DNA of 64,000 nucleotides, taken from Bolinopsis microptera (taxonomy: Eukaryota; Ctenophora; Tentaculata; Lobata; Bolinopsidae). The stretch spans positions 22,895,603-22,959,602 of the forward strand of contig NC_087072.1 in assembly GCF_026151205.1 (NCBI RefSeq), in the 5' to 3' direction. Each line of letters begins with the position of its first letter. Position 1 is the first letter of the stretch. Shown piece by piece: positions 44,301 to 52,656 of this stretch. Position numbers and translations under genes: made by a program. Under the pieces are notes generated by a model. That model had not been told where the DNA came from, made no database searches, and saw only the letters and a program-made list of their open reading frames with translations.

Positions 44301-47016
44301 ATGCTCCATGAAAAGAAGACAAGGTGCAATCAGTTGGATTCTAAACTGCCTCTTTGGGAAACTGTCATCGAATAATGATAAAACATTATTTCCTGGAGTT
44401 ATTTTACTTACCATTTCTGACATCCCTTGCAAGTCCATCAAGCAGTTCAGTGTAAAAAGCAGTCATAACATTGTCAGGAATCTCTTTGAATATGCCAGAG
44501 ATGAAGTCCTGCAGCTCCGTCTCTACCATGTTGTAGGGGTAGGCACTTTCATACATCATCAGACCTGGCACAAGTTCATTTACTGTTAAATACTCTATGT
44601 GGGATACTATAAAGAGAGAGAGAGTTTGGCATTAAATAGTGTAACTCATATTATTAGTCAGCCAATGAATTTATTTTGCTATATCAAAGTATTACAACCC
44701 ATTCAAAACATTAAAAATAAACTTTGTCAAAGTATTACCTGAATCGCTCTCCCGAAGAGTGATCTTCATGTGGAAGTAAGACTGGATGTCCTTCAGCCAA
44801 ACTCGAGGGTGATTGGGAAAACGTTTTTTAACATCTCCTATCAGCGCCTTCATATCACTGATATCAATCTGAAATGAGAATGGTTTTAAGATCGGATTGC
44901 ATGGTTAAATACGCTGATTGATCGCGAAAAACAAATTTTAGATACTAAGTTCAGATGGTTACTTTCACAGACAAATGAACGCAGTCTAAAACATCGCCTA
45001 AACGAGTCACGTACCCATGCTATTCACGTGATCAATGAGCACAGAATTATGCTCTGGTTACTGCATAATTCTGTTGGAACTTAATATTTGAACCTCTCGT
45101 TTGGATGTATTATTTTTAGAGCAGCATATTATTCTAAACTACCGTGCAATTGTAGCCAAGTTGGGCTCCATCTTACTTACTTGTTTAGTTCTCATAATTA
45201 GGCTCGTCTACTTAAGAGAGACCCTTGTAATTGTACTTTATAATCAGTAATCTTAGTAATTCAACTTTTAAGGCCAATGAGTGACGAAACGTCGATTATT
45301 TCATTAAGTTTTCGCAAGTCATTTGCCATGTTTCACTTTGTCTGTCAAGAGCCGTGATGCTCCCTACTAAACACTATAGTATACCATCTACATTTTCGGC
45401 CTTATGAGATCTATAGAATATGATCTGAACAGATGGCTGGAAACGGATTCAAAACGACGAATTTATCAAGTTATCATTCGAAAAAATGAACATCTTCATC
45501 AATTATTATTTAATTTGATATATTTCTTGAATGAGTGATAATAGCAAGTCATACCAGAAAGAGTGCAAGTTTCAACATTCAGGGGGGGGGGGGGGCAAAA
45601 GTCAGTGTGCAAACGGTGGCCTTAATAGCTCAGTCACTGAGTGCCCAATTGAACTAATTCTTTCTGGTATGACTTACTATCACCACTACACTGGTTCGAG
45701 GAATTTGTCAAATCGAAAAATATTCATGCTCATTTTTTTCAAATGAAGGTACATTTTCGCATTTATTTGATAGTTTGGATAGTCGGATCGAGCTAAATTT
45801 TATTGAATTGTGTTTGGCCATTCGAATTATGTTTGTCCTGAAAAAATTAGAGTCGTAGCTTCTCAGATGACCGAGATACGAAGCATAACGAGTTTATTCA
45901 TTACGTGTGATCAAGTCATCAAGTGATTGGTTTACCTAATCAAGTGATTAGGTGACCCCGTTAAACATTATGGGAATTGTTATTTGTTCATTAAGGGTGC
46001 CTAATTAAGGTGTCGTGTCACGGTGTCACAAATTCAAATTTGTTAACGAGATACACAAAATGCTTGATAACTTCGTCATTTGATAACTTCGTCATTTTTT
46101 TCAGATCAGATGCAACATTTAATAATCTACCGTCTCTGATAAAATTAGGCGTTCAGCATGTTCAGAGAGAACAATATAGGTGTTTTAATATTGAATGGGC
46201 GTGGTCTAAAATATTCGGGTTTTCAAAAGGAAGTAGGTACAGTATGCCATCTGCAAAGCAACAACTCTCAAATATAAAACACGGCGGGGGTATAAGACCC
46301 AACGTTAGCACACTGACTTTTGCCCCCCCCCCCCTGCTGTAGTTTCACTACACACGAATTTTTAGTCCTTTGTACATAGCCATAGTAGATGTCATTGTTT
46401 TAAAATAGTTCGCATTTTTAGCACAATTAAGTGACACAATAGTTAATTGACGAGAAACTCACCAACTCAAGTTGTTCCAACAAGATCTCACGTTCGGCTC
46501 TCTTCACTTGGGCAACAGGAGAGCCCTTCTTTTTAGGCTTCAGTTTACCAGAGATACGCGGCTTAGTTATCAGGTTCTCCTTGTTATCTGAACGCTTCTT
46601 TTCATCTTGGTCTGATGACTCGTCTTTCATGAGCGTGTAGATGTTCTTACTCTCCTTCAGGGGATCTGAAATAAGCATTGATTATCATTTTGGCACGATG
46701 CCCATTTTTCTAGCTATTTCTTTTTAGAGAGATAATTTTAAAATATCGGACAATGACATTAGAATTTTACCAAAAGTATCCGATGTACAAAAGTCTACGA
46801 TGTGATCATTGGACATTAAATCATATAATATGTCACAATATCTGCATATAGGTAGGTTGTAAGTACATATTATTGTAACTCACTAGAAATGCCAAAGTTT
46901 TCGAAGGATTCCTCTTCAGCAGCAACAGTAGGCAGTTCTTTCTTCTGTTTTTTAGCAGCTTTCTTACTGAGAGGAGCTTTCTTGCTCTTGCCAGCTACTT
47001 CCCATTTATTCGACAT
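32490..47016 (-). CDS. TMEM214: TMEM214, ER transmembrane protein, complete in 13 exons (680 aa)
   Basis: Exons on the minus strand, 5' to 3': 47016-46884, 46665-46463, 44868-44739, 44606-44412, 42157-41963, 41514-41421, 35392-35293, 35157-35054, 34860-34655, 34285-34171, 33407-33245, 33143-32976, 32726-32490. All junctions are GT-AG and in phase; the sum is 2043 nt, 680 codons plus stop, against 689 aa in vertebrates. Shared blocks include SNKWEVAGK at the N terminus, VWLKDIQSYF, SAYPYNMVETEL, GPSDFF, LLEHIHDNW and GSFQASRTGRI. Vertebrate TMEM214 is an endoplasmic reticulum protein reported to act as an anchor for procaspase-4 in ER-stress apoptosis; whether that role holds here is unknown. 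Intron 6 (35393-41420) has received a full-length LINE on the opposite strand. Confidence 0.93.
35635..37509 (+). CDS. LINE ORF1: AlkB-type 2OG-Fe(II) dioxygenase plus SGNH/GDSL-type hydrolase (624 aa)
   Basis: Residues 1-100 include a short coiled coil with a Cys pair (NCNNC). About 110-180 is an acidic Val/Glu/Asp stretch of degenerate repeats (VVEDVV, VVDKVV, EIVVNEV). Residues about 225-395 are an AlkB-like domain: NLYETG, the HxD pair H313/D315 followed by SE, SLGATRTLQIR, GDVFIM, the distal H371 and RISITLR with R383 and R389 in the R-x5-R spacing. This is the complete iron and 2-oxoglutarate signature of the AlkB family. Residues about 438-620 are an SGNH-like domain: FISSSM (serine block 444-446), GTNN (498-501) and D600-N-C-H603. 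Esterase domains are known in ORF1 of CR1-like elements. The AlkB module would be expected to oxidatively demethylate nucleic acid, here perhaps the element's own RNA; that is inference. The ATG is the first in frame. Confidence 0.88.
   Translation: MSNNQSSDISLHFCERPLEHLNFSFQSEKSENCNNCLSKDIKIDFLEKKLSLLNEIIRTSDLIAQYNDSLISDQIQIQEQSFKCENLLPNLSEEIECEIITITPQSHVVINQVEAFDVDDIVVEDVVSDSLFVDNNVVDKVVPQEVVGNEIVISEIVVNEVMADEDDVSDLPVSTATGESRINTPKPRDKYPNLVPAPVYDPITPGPMNISVTCSPSPVKPVTLLDDGPFSKFSLDLLMEELEFSHGFKNRKSVYFGDFPYEYSGATHDPKSVHNDSYLAKLSSYINVILPNFRHNSILVNLYETGAEFMPAHSDSESCIVEHSDIVTISLGATRTLQIRSNGSNEVVGSVQLQHGDVFIMSKLSQADFQHEILPDEMCDEPRISITLRLMKPPRITQSTEFGLRSPPPPIPHSGHKLTDSSSPALSVCKQPAKASQKSVLFISSSMFRFLDADKLSSSTVSASKLFYPGADAKVMLNKLKTDLHSVPSPSIIYIMTGTNNVNTVYFGSKSLKDAAGDISNLLNYLKSVYPNATINVLNILPRSTKGRNDVVAELNKVIKDMCSKDSCFNYISTHNLFNYNRSGFRKEFYFARPSAKISDNCHLNTSGVIRLAKFLKYWAHKQV
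37676..40696 (+). CDS. LINE ORF2: AP endonuclease and reverse transcriptase (up to 1006 aa)
   Basis: The N-terminal part is an APE-type endonuclease: LAVGHCNMQ, CLNETNL (metal-binding Glu), WLGDVNVD (about residue 172-179) and IGDHQVV. The central part is a reverse transcriptase: NYRPISIL, FLDIRKAFDTVNH, SGVPQGSILGP and the catalytic FADD (about residue 712). A C-terminal domain with LPLHLRRQVHLSSYMYR follows. No stop or frameshift interrupts it. There is no in-frame ATG between the upstream stop and the endonuclease HCNMQ block (near 37782), so translation must start at a non-AUG codon or be coupled to ORF1. The start given is the first TTG of the open frame. Confidence 0.88.
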   Translation: MEKFSCSHSSSCINPCISKITVSYHAKKLAVGHCNMQGGLTGMPKCLEIQDLIWKEKLDVLCLNETNLKSDIDSASLNLPKNFTFIRKDRPNDNGHGGCGILISEHIKFKMIQLNLVLQYDQIEAIWIHLTDCNIFICCFYRSELFSPLDKFLDYMTDCMMSIGSKNVIWLGDVNVDQNNISSMNYKKLDITMKMFGMVQVVQDITRIAKLGNRITKTTIDVVITNTYSKFLDCKVLDDCIGDHQVVKFIVDFNVHKASKFKKLLIRDHSKMNVTALKEFLETCDYRPIIDSTSLNDAVDGLNEHIDHYYDHFCPIKQIKCHSDYIHKPSPEFLESKKLKGKLYRKFLTHNKNRRIHPNGVIHCNKCDSLWMAYKRQRNYSTYLSRINRKTNLATELKAKCAMNDLKGVWKTIKTASNLPVKANNINNNLDAETTNKYFAEIGPKIQAEVQLENENEFLSYLQNEQIDNETSLNSFTEITESNILDYVASIPCSKSTNDHIPLRVFRQILPAFIAPLTHLVNLSLSSGIMPNSCKVAKVTPIHKDGDTENPSNYRPISILPILGKCIEFCVNSQLTQYLDEKGILSEHQYGFRKDHSTTYLMLDLFDRIFTAKNSAKHPAIIFLDIRKAFDTVNHDILIQKLKHYGIKDTALSWFRSFLTDRLQQTRVGSRISSLHSLNSGVPQGSILGPILFSIFINDLPNACLFSKPYLFADDGALYFDNISRGNYGNIKQELKLVIRWLQANKLSLNNEKTKLMILDSKPNLDAILVEICDDLTLVICETKSHKYLGLIVDSRLTFNEHIDNIKKKISKRIGAMYRSKKLLPLKFRKMFANALMLPHFDYLDTIWSRTYKKRLGELDIMYKKVAKIALDVNIRERSVNVYKNMGWLPLHLRRQVHLSSYMYRIINETCPKHFIGKFSYISGGSREAENCNLYTPKSRSHKEFNYLGTKAWNILPKSLRECDDVKKFSKLYKETLMNMLLTDENYQGDNSYDKFMIPPNTSQCI
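40964..41093 (+). repeat. 65-bp direct duplication in the LINE 3' UTR
   Basis: 40964-41028 and 41029 to about 41093 share TATTGTAAATAG and a TTTGAC-AAGGGA-TACG core with about 80 percent identity by eye. Such 3' UTR repeats are common in LINEs and may take part in recognition of the RNA by the element's reverse transcriptase, which is an inference. Confidence 0.75.
41421..47016 (-). CDS. TMEM214: TMEM214 exons 1-6
   Basis: Exon 1 starts at ATG 47016 and encodes MSNKWEVAGKSKKAPLSKK, a basic N terminus. It ends with a consensus GTGAGT donor. Exon 2 is Lys/Glu-rich and disordered. Exon 3 carries FPNHPRVWLKDIQSYF, the best conserved N-terminal block. Exon 4 begins with TIEYLTVNELV-like sequence and has the SAYPYNMVETELQDFI motif. 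Exons 5 and 6 encode HEAT-like helices (QCMAHSCPKTV, VAMLWCLQMV, WFTWMLPILQ). Intron 2 contains the MITE at 45580-46336. No supported gene lies in the introns. Confidence 0.9.
42158..44411 (-). other. TMEM214 intron 4, no gene seen
   Basis: About 2.25 kb, moderately AT-rich. An 87-codon minus-strand ORF (near 43276-43539) has hydrophobic stretches but no recognisable motif and no better-than-chance codon pattern that I can see. I leave it out as a gene. Confidence 0.5.
45580..46336 (+). mobile_element. Non-autonomous DNA element (MITE) in TMEM214 intron 2, inverted relative of the 50700 element
   Basis: The ends are inverted repeats: CAG followed by a run of about 15 G and CAAAAGTCAGTGTGC on the left, and the complement with 12 C on the right. 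Inside, GCCTTAATAGCTCAGTCACTGAG, TCATACCAGAAAG/CTTTCTGGTATGA and a stretch that can be read as VQHVQREQYRCFNIEWAWSK are shared with the element at 50700-51466, which lies in the opposite orientation. It is 757 bp. The poly-G and poly-C ends are unusual. I see no clear TA duplication. Confidence 0.75.
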
Positions 47017-47365
47017 GTTCTTGAAGGAGTGTTGCCCTAGCTTTGAAATGTGCAGATATCAGTTAATTTGAAATAAAATTTTGCATGCTACATGTCTCAG
47101 ATATCAAAATGTAATGAGTATTTGAGGACAAGATTGATTCGATACAGAGAAATTTCCAATAGTCATGAAACATGAGGGTTATCAATTAATTTTAGAAAAC
47201 AGGAGCCAACAATAATTAGAATGTGGAGATAAAAGCCTTTAAATTATAACACAAATAGTTTTAAAAAACAAAATATATCAATATGATACCATTTGCATTG
47301 CTTGTATGATAAGAACTAAAAATAATATCAGCACAGTTTTGGCAATCAAATAACTTAAACAAAAA
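47017..47365. other. TMEM214 promoter region and NEMF 3' UTR
   Basis: This ~350-bp spacer separates two minus-strand genes arranged head to tail. NEMF ends on its right and TMEM214 starts on its left. It must therefore hold the end of the NEMF transcript and the TMEM214 promoter. No TATA box or other clear site could be assigned. Confidence 0.45.
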
Positions 47366-50314
47366 TCATTTCTTCCCGTGTCCATGCAAATTTGGGGCAG
47401 AAATCTTAACTTTACCAGGAATATTTACGGTCATATCAACATCTTTCAAACTCTTGAACACATTCTTTTCTTGTAACAAAGCATTTTTGTCTCTAGTGAA
47501 CATATCTAGAATGGTCTTACATGCTTTCCCCTTCTTAGTTGCACCAGGTGTCAATTTCACTCTGTATTTACAAGACGACATGGAATTGTATGGAGCAACA
47601 AAAGGAATTCCAAATAAAATAGTGTCTGAAGGTAATGGGTTGCGTACAAGAGAATCGAGAATGTCAATGGGCTCATCCTCGTTATCACTTAAGTCAATTT
47701 CTAATGTTGGAGCAGGTTTCGATGGCTGTACTTTGGGTTGAACATCTTCAGTGCCCATAGTTTTTGCAACATTTTCTTTATCAGTGTTGTCAGGTTCATT
47801 GGCTTCTTTTTTTACTTCTACAATTTCATCTTCTTCTTCTTTTAAGTCTTTGGTCAATGTTTGCAATACCCTGTCTGCTTCACTAAGCTTTACTTTCTCA
47901 ACTTCCCCTTTGTATCCTGCAACAACATTTTTGGCAGTCGATGTAGCTCGGTACTTCAATTTAGAGTTACTAGACCCAGTCTTACCCTTGCCTTTTTTAT
48001 TACCAGCTGACCCTAATAAAGCCATCATTGCCTCTCTCTCGTCATCGCTCTGGTCTTCATACTTCTCCATTCTCTTTTTCTTCCCCTTCTGCCCTCTTTT
48101 AGGCCGGTTATCACACTTCTTTGGTTCAGAAACATTTTTTCCATGAGATGGTTTCTTTGGTTCTTGTTTCTTCTTGTAAGAAGGATTGTGGGCAGTTCCA
48201 ACGAATTCAGTGAATTCAGACTGCTCTATTTCTGGTTCCGGCACTGCCGATATGTGAAGATTGTATTTATCAAACAGTTCCTCAAGAACATCCTCATCAC
48301 CTTTATTGATCAATGTATTTTCATTCGCATCACTATCAGGATCAGATTGTTCTAGTTCAAGATCTGCTTCTTCTGGCACATCAGTCTCCAATTTGGCTTC
48401 AATTTTAATCTCAACTTTGTCGTTGTTATGGAAAGATGGCTCCTGAGAAACTTTTCTTCTTTCTTCCACACTTTCATCATCGATTTTGAATAGCACAGAA
48501 AAGCCAAGAATGTGTTGTGCTGGGGGGAGGTAATTTTTCTTTCCTCTTATCATGAAACTTCCAGTGGTTAAGTACTCTCCAGTTGGGGCAGTTTTAGAAA
48601 CCTGCTCAGCATGAACCCAGTATGCACTTGTAACAATCTTGTTATTCCATGCTGAACTTTGGCAAAGAGCAAAACATCCTGCTTCCATCATGGTTTTTGG
48701 TGGTAGTGGATCACTTGACTTGTTCTTAACAATGATCGATGTGGCACCATGAATATCAGCATGAACATATGAATCATTTTTCTTGAGATATTTCTTTACC
48801 AAAATTTCGTTCTGTGTGGCATCCCTACCACCTATAATTATGTAACCTTCTGAACTTATAAACCACAAAAACTTCTCAAACCAAAGCATCTTTCTTGCCT
48901 TTTTTATTGATGCTACAATATTTATATCTTTTATTGTTGCCTGAGTTTTCTTTTCAGCATTCTTCAGAGCAACAGCAGATGACTGGATTGTCTTTTCCTC
49001 TTTTACAGCAGACTGTTTCACCTGGTCAAAATACTGTTTAGCATTGCTGTAAGCACCCATAGCCAAATCTATGTCAACATCAACAGCAACCACCTCTTCT
49101 TCGAATGGATCTTTAAGTGACATAGTCATTTTGTTGTTCTGTAAGTTTATTTTTCTTATTGCCAGAGCTGCTTGGTGATTACTTTCTTTACCCTCTTGAA
49201 CCAGTTCATCTATCTCTTCCCAGGACAGACGATTAGCAACCAGATTTTGAATGGTATTAATCGCTTCTTCAACACATTCTAGGTTAACTTCTATCAAATA
49301 AGCTTTGTTGGCTGAATCTTCTTGCACGTTTTTCAAGACTTTTATTCTATTTTCATGATCAGTTTTGATATTCTCTAACTTTTTCATGACATTCTTTTCT
49401 TTCTGCACTGATTTTATTTCAATCTTCTGGGTCTCCTGTTCATAGAAAAATACATCAATAGCATCATTGTATGATGGAAACTCCTTCGATTCCATTGATG
49501 TGCACTGATCAAACACAATTGGATGAAATTCGTCCATTACTGAATCAGTGGCACTGCTTTTAACCTTTTTGAAGAATATGAATCCACTCTTTAATGTCAA
49601 CGGAAGAGAACTAAACTTGCAGTGTGCAACTTCCATTGATTTTTGAATTTGGGAAAGATTGTCCAAGACACTACTTTCATTGATTTTCTCGTTAGCATCC
49701 ATACCATTTTCTCTCAAACAATGTTCTATGAGGGGAATGCTATATGGAAACATGAAATTAAGCCACCGCTTAAGCTGTGTGTTGGGTTTAATGTCACTTG
49801 TATTACTGTTCATAATTTCCATGTTTGGACTTGTTAAAGTCTGACAAACTTCAAAAGGATAGAAATGACCAACTGCATATCTGATATCCTCCTTTTCATC
49901 TTCTCTTGTCCTTAATATAGCAGTGATCATATACTGATCGTTACAAAGACATATGTTTCCTTTGTCATAAAGTTCAATAATTAAATGGGAAGAAAACTCT
50001 TCACTTCCAAACTTCAGATCTACAATTCTATCACAACCAATTTGAGAGACACTTGTTAACCTCTTGTTCCTCATAACTTTTCTACATTTAGCCGAAAATG
50101 GGGAAGGTATCATTTGTTTTGGCCATTCAAAGGCAGTCAAATGAATTCTAGAACCTGATTCTATATACAACATCGATTTCACCTCTTGTCCAAACTTGAT
50201 GATATATGATTTGTTGTTTATGTCGTAGACATTGATAACACGCAGATCTTGAACTTTTGATTTAAGTTCGCTGACAATGCATGCAACATCGAAGGAGTTA
50301 AACTTGATCTTCAT
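47366..50314 (-). CDS. NEMF: NEMF, ribosome-associated quality control factor (single exon, 982 aa)
   Basis: NEMF (Rqc2/Tae2 in yeast, RqcH in bacteria) binds stalled 60S subunits with peptidyl-tRNA, recruits the Listerin ubiquitin ligase and directs C-terminal tailing. The N-terminal NFACT-N domain matches from residue 1, with VINVYDINNKSYIIK and the functional Asp-Arg pair at D95-R96. Coiled-coil arms occupy about 300-470. The NFACT-R domain follows, with WFISSEGYIIIGGRDA (about 495) and DIHGATS (about 520). Next come an acidic region, a Lys-rich stretch (KRGQKGKKKRMEKY), ERE-MMALLGSAG and a C-terminal NFACT-C domain with LFGIPFVAPY. Vertebrate NEMF is 1076 aa and spread over many introns; here the whole coding region is one exon. 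The start codon gives exactly the family N terminus. Confidence 0.95.
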   Translation of the reverse strand: MKIKFNSFDVACIVSELKSKVQDLRVINVYDINNKSYIIKFGQEVKSMLYIESGSRIHLTAFEWPKQMIPSPFSAKCRKVMRNKRLTSVSQIGCDRIVDLKFGSEEFSSHLIIELYDKGNICLCNDQYMITAILRTREDEKEDIRYAVGHFYPFEVCQTLTSPNMEIMNSNTSDIKPNTQLKRWLNFMFPYSIPLIEHCLRENGMDANEKINESSVLDNLSQIQKSMEVAHCKFSSLPLTLKSGFIFFKKVKSSATDSVMDEFHPIVFDQCTSMESKEFPSYNDAIDVFFYEQETQKIEIKSVQKEKNVMKKLENIKTDHENRIKVLKNVQEDSANKAYLIEVNLECVEEAINTIQNLVANRLSWEEIDELVQEGKESNHQAALAIRKINLQNNKMTMSLKDPFEEEVVAVDVDIDLAMGAYSNAKQYFDQVKQSAVKEEKTIQSSAVALKNAEKKTQATIKDINIVASIKKARKMLWFEKFLWFISSEGYIIIGGRDATQNEILVKKYLKKNDSYVHADIHGATSIIVKNKSSDPLPPKTMMEAGCFALCQSSAWNNKIVTSAYWVHAEQVSKTAPTGEYLTTGSFMIRGKKNYLPPAQHILGFSVLFKIDDESVEERRKVSQEPSFHNNDKVEIKIEAKLETDVPEEADLELEQSDPDSDANENTLINKGDEDVLEELFDKYNLHISAVPEPEIEQSEFTEFVGTAHNPSYKKKQEPKKPSHGKNVSEPKKCDNRPKRGQKGKKKRMEKYEDQSDDEREAMMALLGSAGNKKGKGKTGSSNSKLKYRATSTAKNVVAGYKGEVEKVKLSEADRVLQTLTKDLKEEEDEIVEVKKEANEPDNTDKENVAKTMGTEDVQPKVQPSKPAPTLEIDLSDNEDEPIDILDSLVRNPLPSDTILFGIPFVAPYNSMSSCKYRVKLTPGATKKGKACKTILDMFTRDKNALLQEKNVFKSLKDVDMTVNIPGKVKISAPNLHGHGKK

Positions 50315-50699
50315 CCTATATCCTAAAAAATAAGTGTTTTATTGAGAAAATAAACTTCAAAGTTAACTTGGACTTAACTCAAAGAATAAACAAGGCATTT
50401 GAGAAAAGACAATTTTTTTTTGAGAAAAGACAATTTTATTATTTATCACCAATTCAATACATAATCAATAAATATATATCCGAATAAATTTGATTAAAAA
50501 TTAAATGATACAAGTATGCTAGCAGCTAGCGCGCTTATATTTGATAAATATTCACGCTGTTCAAATGGGTTTTACCACACCGCCACTCACATTAGCACAG
50601 TTGGTGAACGGACCCAGGCGCTGTTAAGCTTTTATGAGCCCTGGTTGACTGCTGAGAGTGGCGAAGGGGCTGATATTAATTTTATCTTAGTTTAACCTA

Positions 50700-51466
50700 C
50701 AGGGTGGGCCAAAAGTCAGTACCCATACGTTGGCCTTAATAGCTCCGCCGTGTGTTATATTTGAGAGCTGTTGCTTTGCAGATGGCATAATGTACTTACT
50801 GGTTCGAGGATTCCGTCGTCAAAATTTGAAAATTCGAATATTTTAGACCACGCCCATTCAATATTGAAACACCTATATTGTTTTCTCTGAACATGCTGAA
50901 CGCCTAATTTTTTCAGAGACGGTAGATTATCAAATGTTGCATATGATCTGAAAACATGAGGCAAAACGGATTAGAAATGACGAAGTTATCAAGCATTTTC
51001 TGTATCTCGTTAACAAAATTGACTGGGTGATTATGTGACACCGTGACACAACACCTTAATTGGGCACCCTTAACAATTCCCATAATGTTTAACGGGGTAG
51101 TTAACGGGGTCACCTTATCACGTGATTAGGTAAACCAATCACCTGATCACACGTAATGAATAAACTCGTTATGCTTCATATCTCGGTCATCTGAGAAGCT
51201 ACAGTTCTAATTCTTTCGGGACAAACGTAATTCGAATTGCCAAACACAATTCAATAACATTTAGCTTGATCCGACTATCCAAACTATCAAATAAATGTGA
51301 AAATGAACCTCCATTTGAAAAAAATGAACACGAATATTTTTCGAGTTGACAAATTCCTCGAACCAGTGGTGGTACTAAGTCATACCAGAAGGAAGTATTT
51401 AAATTGGGCACTCAGTGACTGAGCTATAAAGGCCAACGTATGGGTACTGACTTTTGGCCCACCCTG
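50700..51466. mobile_element. Mariner-type MITE with TA target duplication (767 bp)
   Basis: The terminal inverted repeats are at least 35 bp and near perfect: CAGGGTGGGCCAAAAGTCAG at 50700 and its complement ending at 51466, continuing through ACCCATACGTTGGCC. The element is flanked by TA on both sides (50698-50699 and 51467-51468), the insertion signature of Tc1/mariner transposases. No transposase is encoded. The longest ORFs, on the minus strand, are short and share sequence with the related element at 45580-46336. It lies 385 bp upstream of the NEMF start. Confidence 0.88.
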
Positions 51467-51828
51467 TATATTCCAATAAAATTTTAGTTTTGTGTTATAA
51501 TTATATGACTTTTATGCGATATTTAAGTTACAGCTGCTCGCAATACATTATTGCTTAAAAATTGTTAAATATATGCTCGCTATACGCTTAATTTTAGATA
51601 CCGTATGTATATATACATATCAGCTCATAATACCAAATAACAATAATAAATAAATTAAAAGCATTGAAGAGGTCCAAAACCAATTCAAGCATGACACAAA
51701 GTTGAATACATTTTCATCGGAAGCTGCAAGCTTATTAACGTTTGATTCTGTACGTTCATGATCCGTTATTATGCATTCACCTTCAGGCGGTGTCGACGGA
51801 TCATGCGAAGAGGGTTTTTGACAGGCTG

Positions 51829-52625
51829 TATCATATTTTACCTTTAAGTTATTATATTCATAGACATGTCTGAGTGGTTATGTTTTGTTGTTTCACACAC
51901 ACTCATTCCCTTAGCATGTAAATACAACAAGGATGTAAATATAGAGGATTCAGGTGAACTGAACGAGAGCTAACCCTGAAGGGCAGGTAGTGTAATGTTT
52001 AGCTTATTTTGGTTTCTATGTAGTAGTTTCAGTTTCTTTGTAGTAGTTCCTTTAGTCCTAGGTTTGTAGTTTTGGGGTTACTACTTTCTAACATACTTTC
52101 TTATATTTACAGGGTTGTTTTTAGTTCTAGTGAGTGTCTGCTGCTGTAAGAGTGAAAGCCAGACAAGTCAAGTTCCAGTGTGTGTGTGTGTCACGGGGAC
52201 CACACAGAAGAACCTAAAGAGAAGATCTAGTGTTTGTGAGTAAGGGAATATCACAACACGTTCACATCACTTCTGGGGAAGTGATAGAAGAATTAGTTTC
52301 TAAGAAGTTAGAAGAAGTTAGAAGAAGTAGTTTATTATAAGAAGTTTGAACTGTTATTAAGAAGGATTTACAGTTTTGGGAAGATTTGTTTGTAATCACA
52401 TTACCACACCACTCACGAGGTTAAGTGAGTGAGAGTTGTGTTTGAGGTCTGTGTAGAGTGACGTGCAGTGATAGTGAGTGCAGCGTTAGTGTGCTAACCC
52501 ATTACCCATTTGTTAACAATTCATTTACTAACCTATTTAACCAATTGTTACCAATTTAGTTACTAACCCAAATTACAACTTGTTTTACTTTGTCTCCCGT
52601 GATTGATCAGAATACACAATTAACA
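51829..52625 (+). repeat. Copia 5' LTR
   Basis: It begins TATCATATTTTACC and ends CACAATTAACA. The 3' end has the usual CA, while the 5' end lacks the usual TG if the GGCTG duplication is taken at face value. It should contain the element promoter and polyadenylation signal. It includes a (TG)n run and a cluster of GAAGTTAGAAGAAG repeats near 52300-52340. It carries a TTA triplet absent from the 3' copy. Confidence 0.92.
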
Positions 52626-52626
52626 G

Positions 52627-52636
52627 TGGTAGCAGA
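52627..52636 (+). promoter_or_regulatory. Copia primer-binding site (initiator Met tRNA)
   Basis: TGGTAGCAGA, one base after the LTR, is complementary to the last ten bases, including CCA, of animal initiator methionine tRNA. This is the classical primer of many Copia elements. Confidence 0.85.
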
Positions 52637-52656
52637 AAGGAACGATTAGATCAATC

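Noticed and set aside
47751-48446. Plus-strand ORFs of 61-131 codons opposite NEMF
   Set aside because: They are shadows of the Glu/Lys-rich minus-strand coding sequence, giving Ser/Phe-rich translations with no motif.
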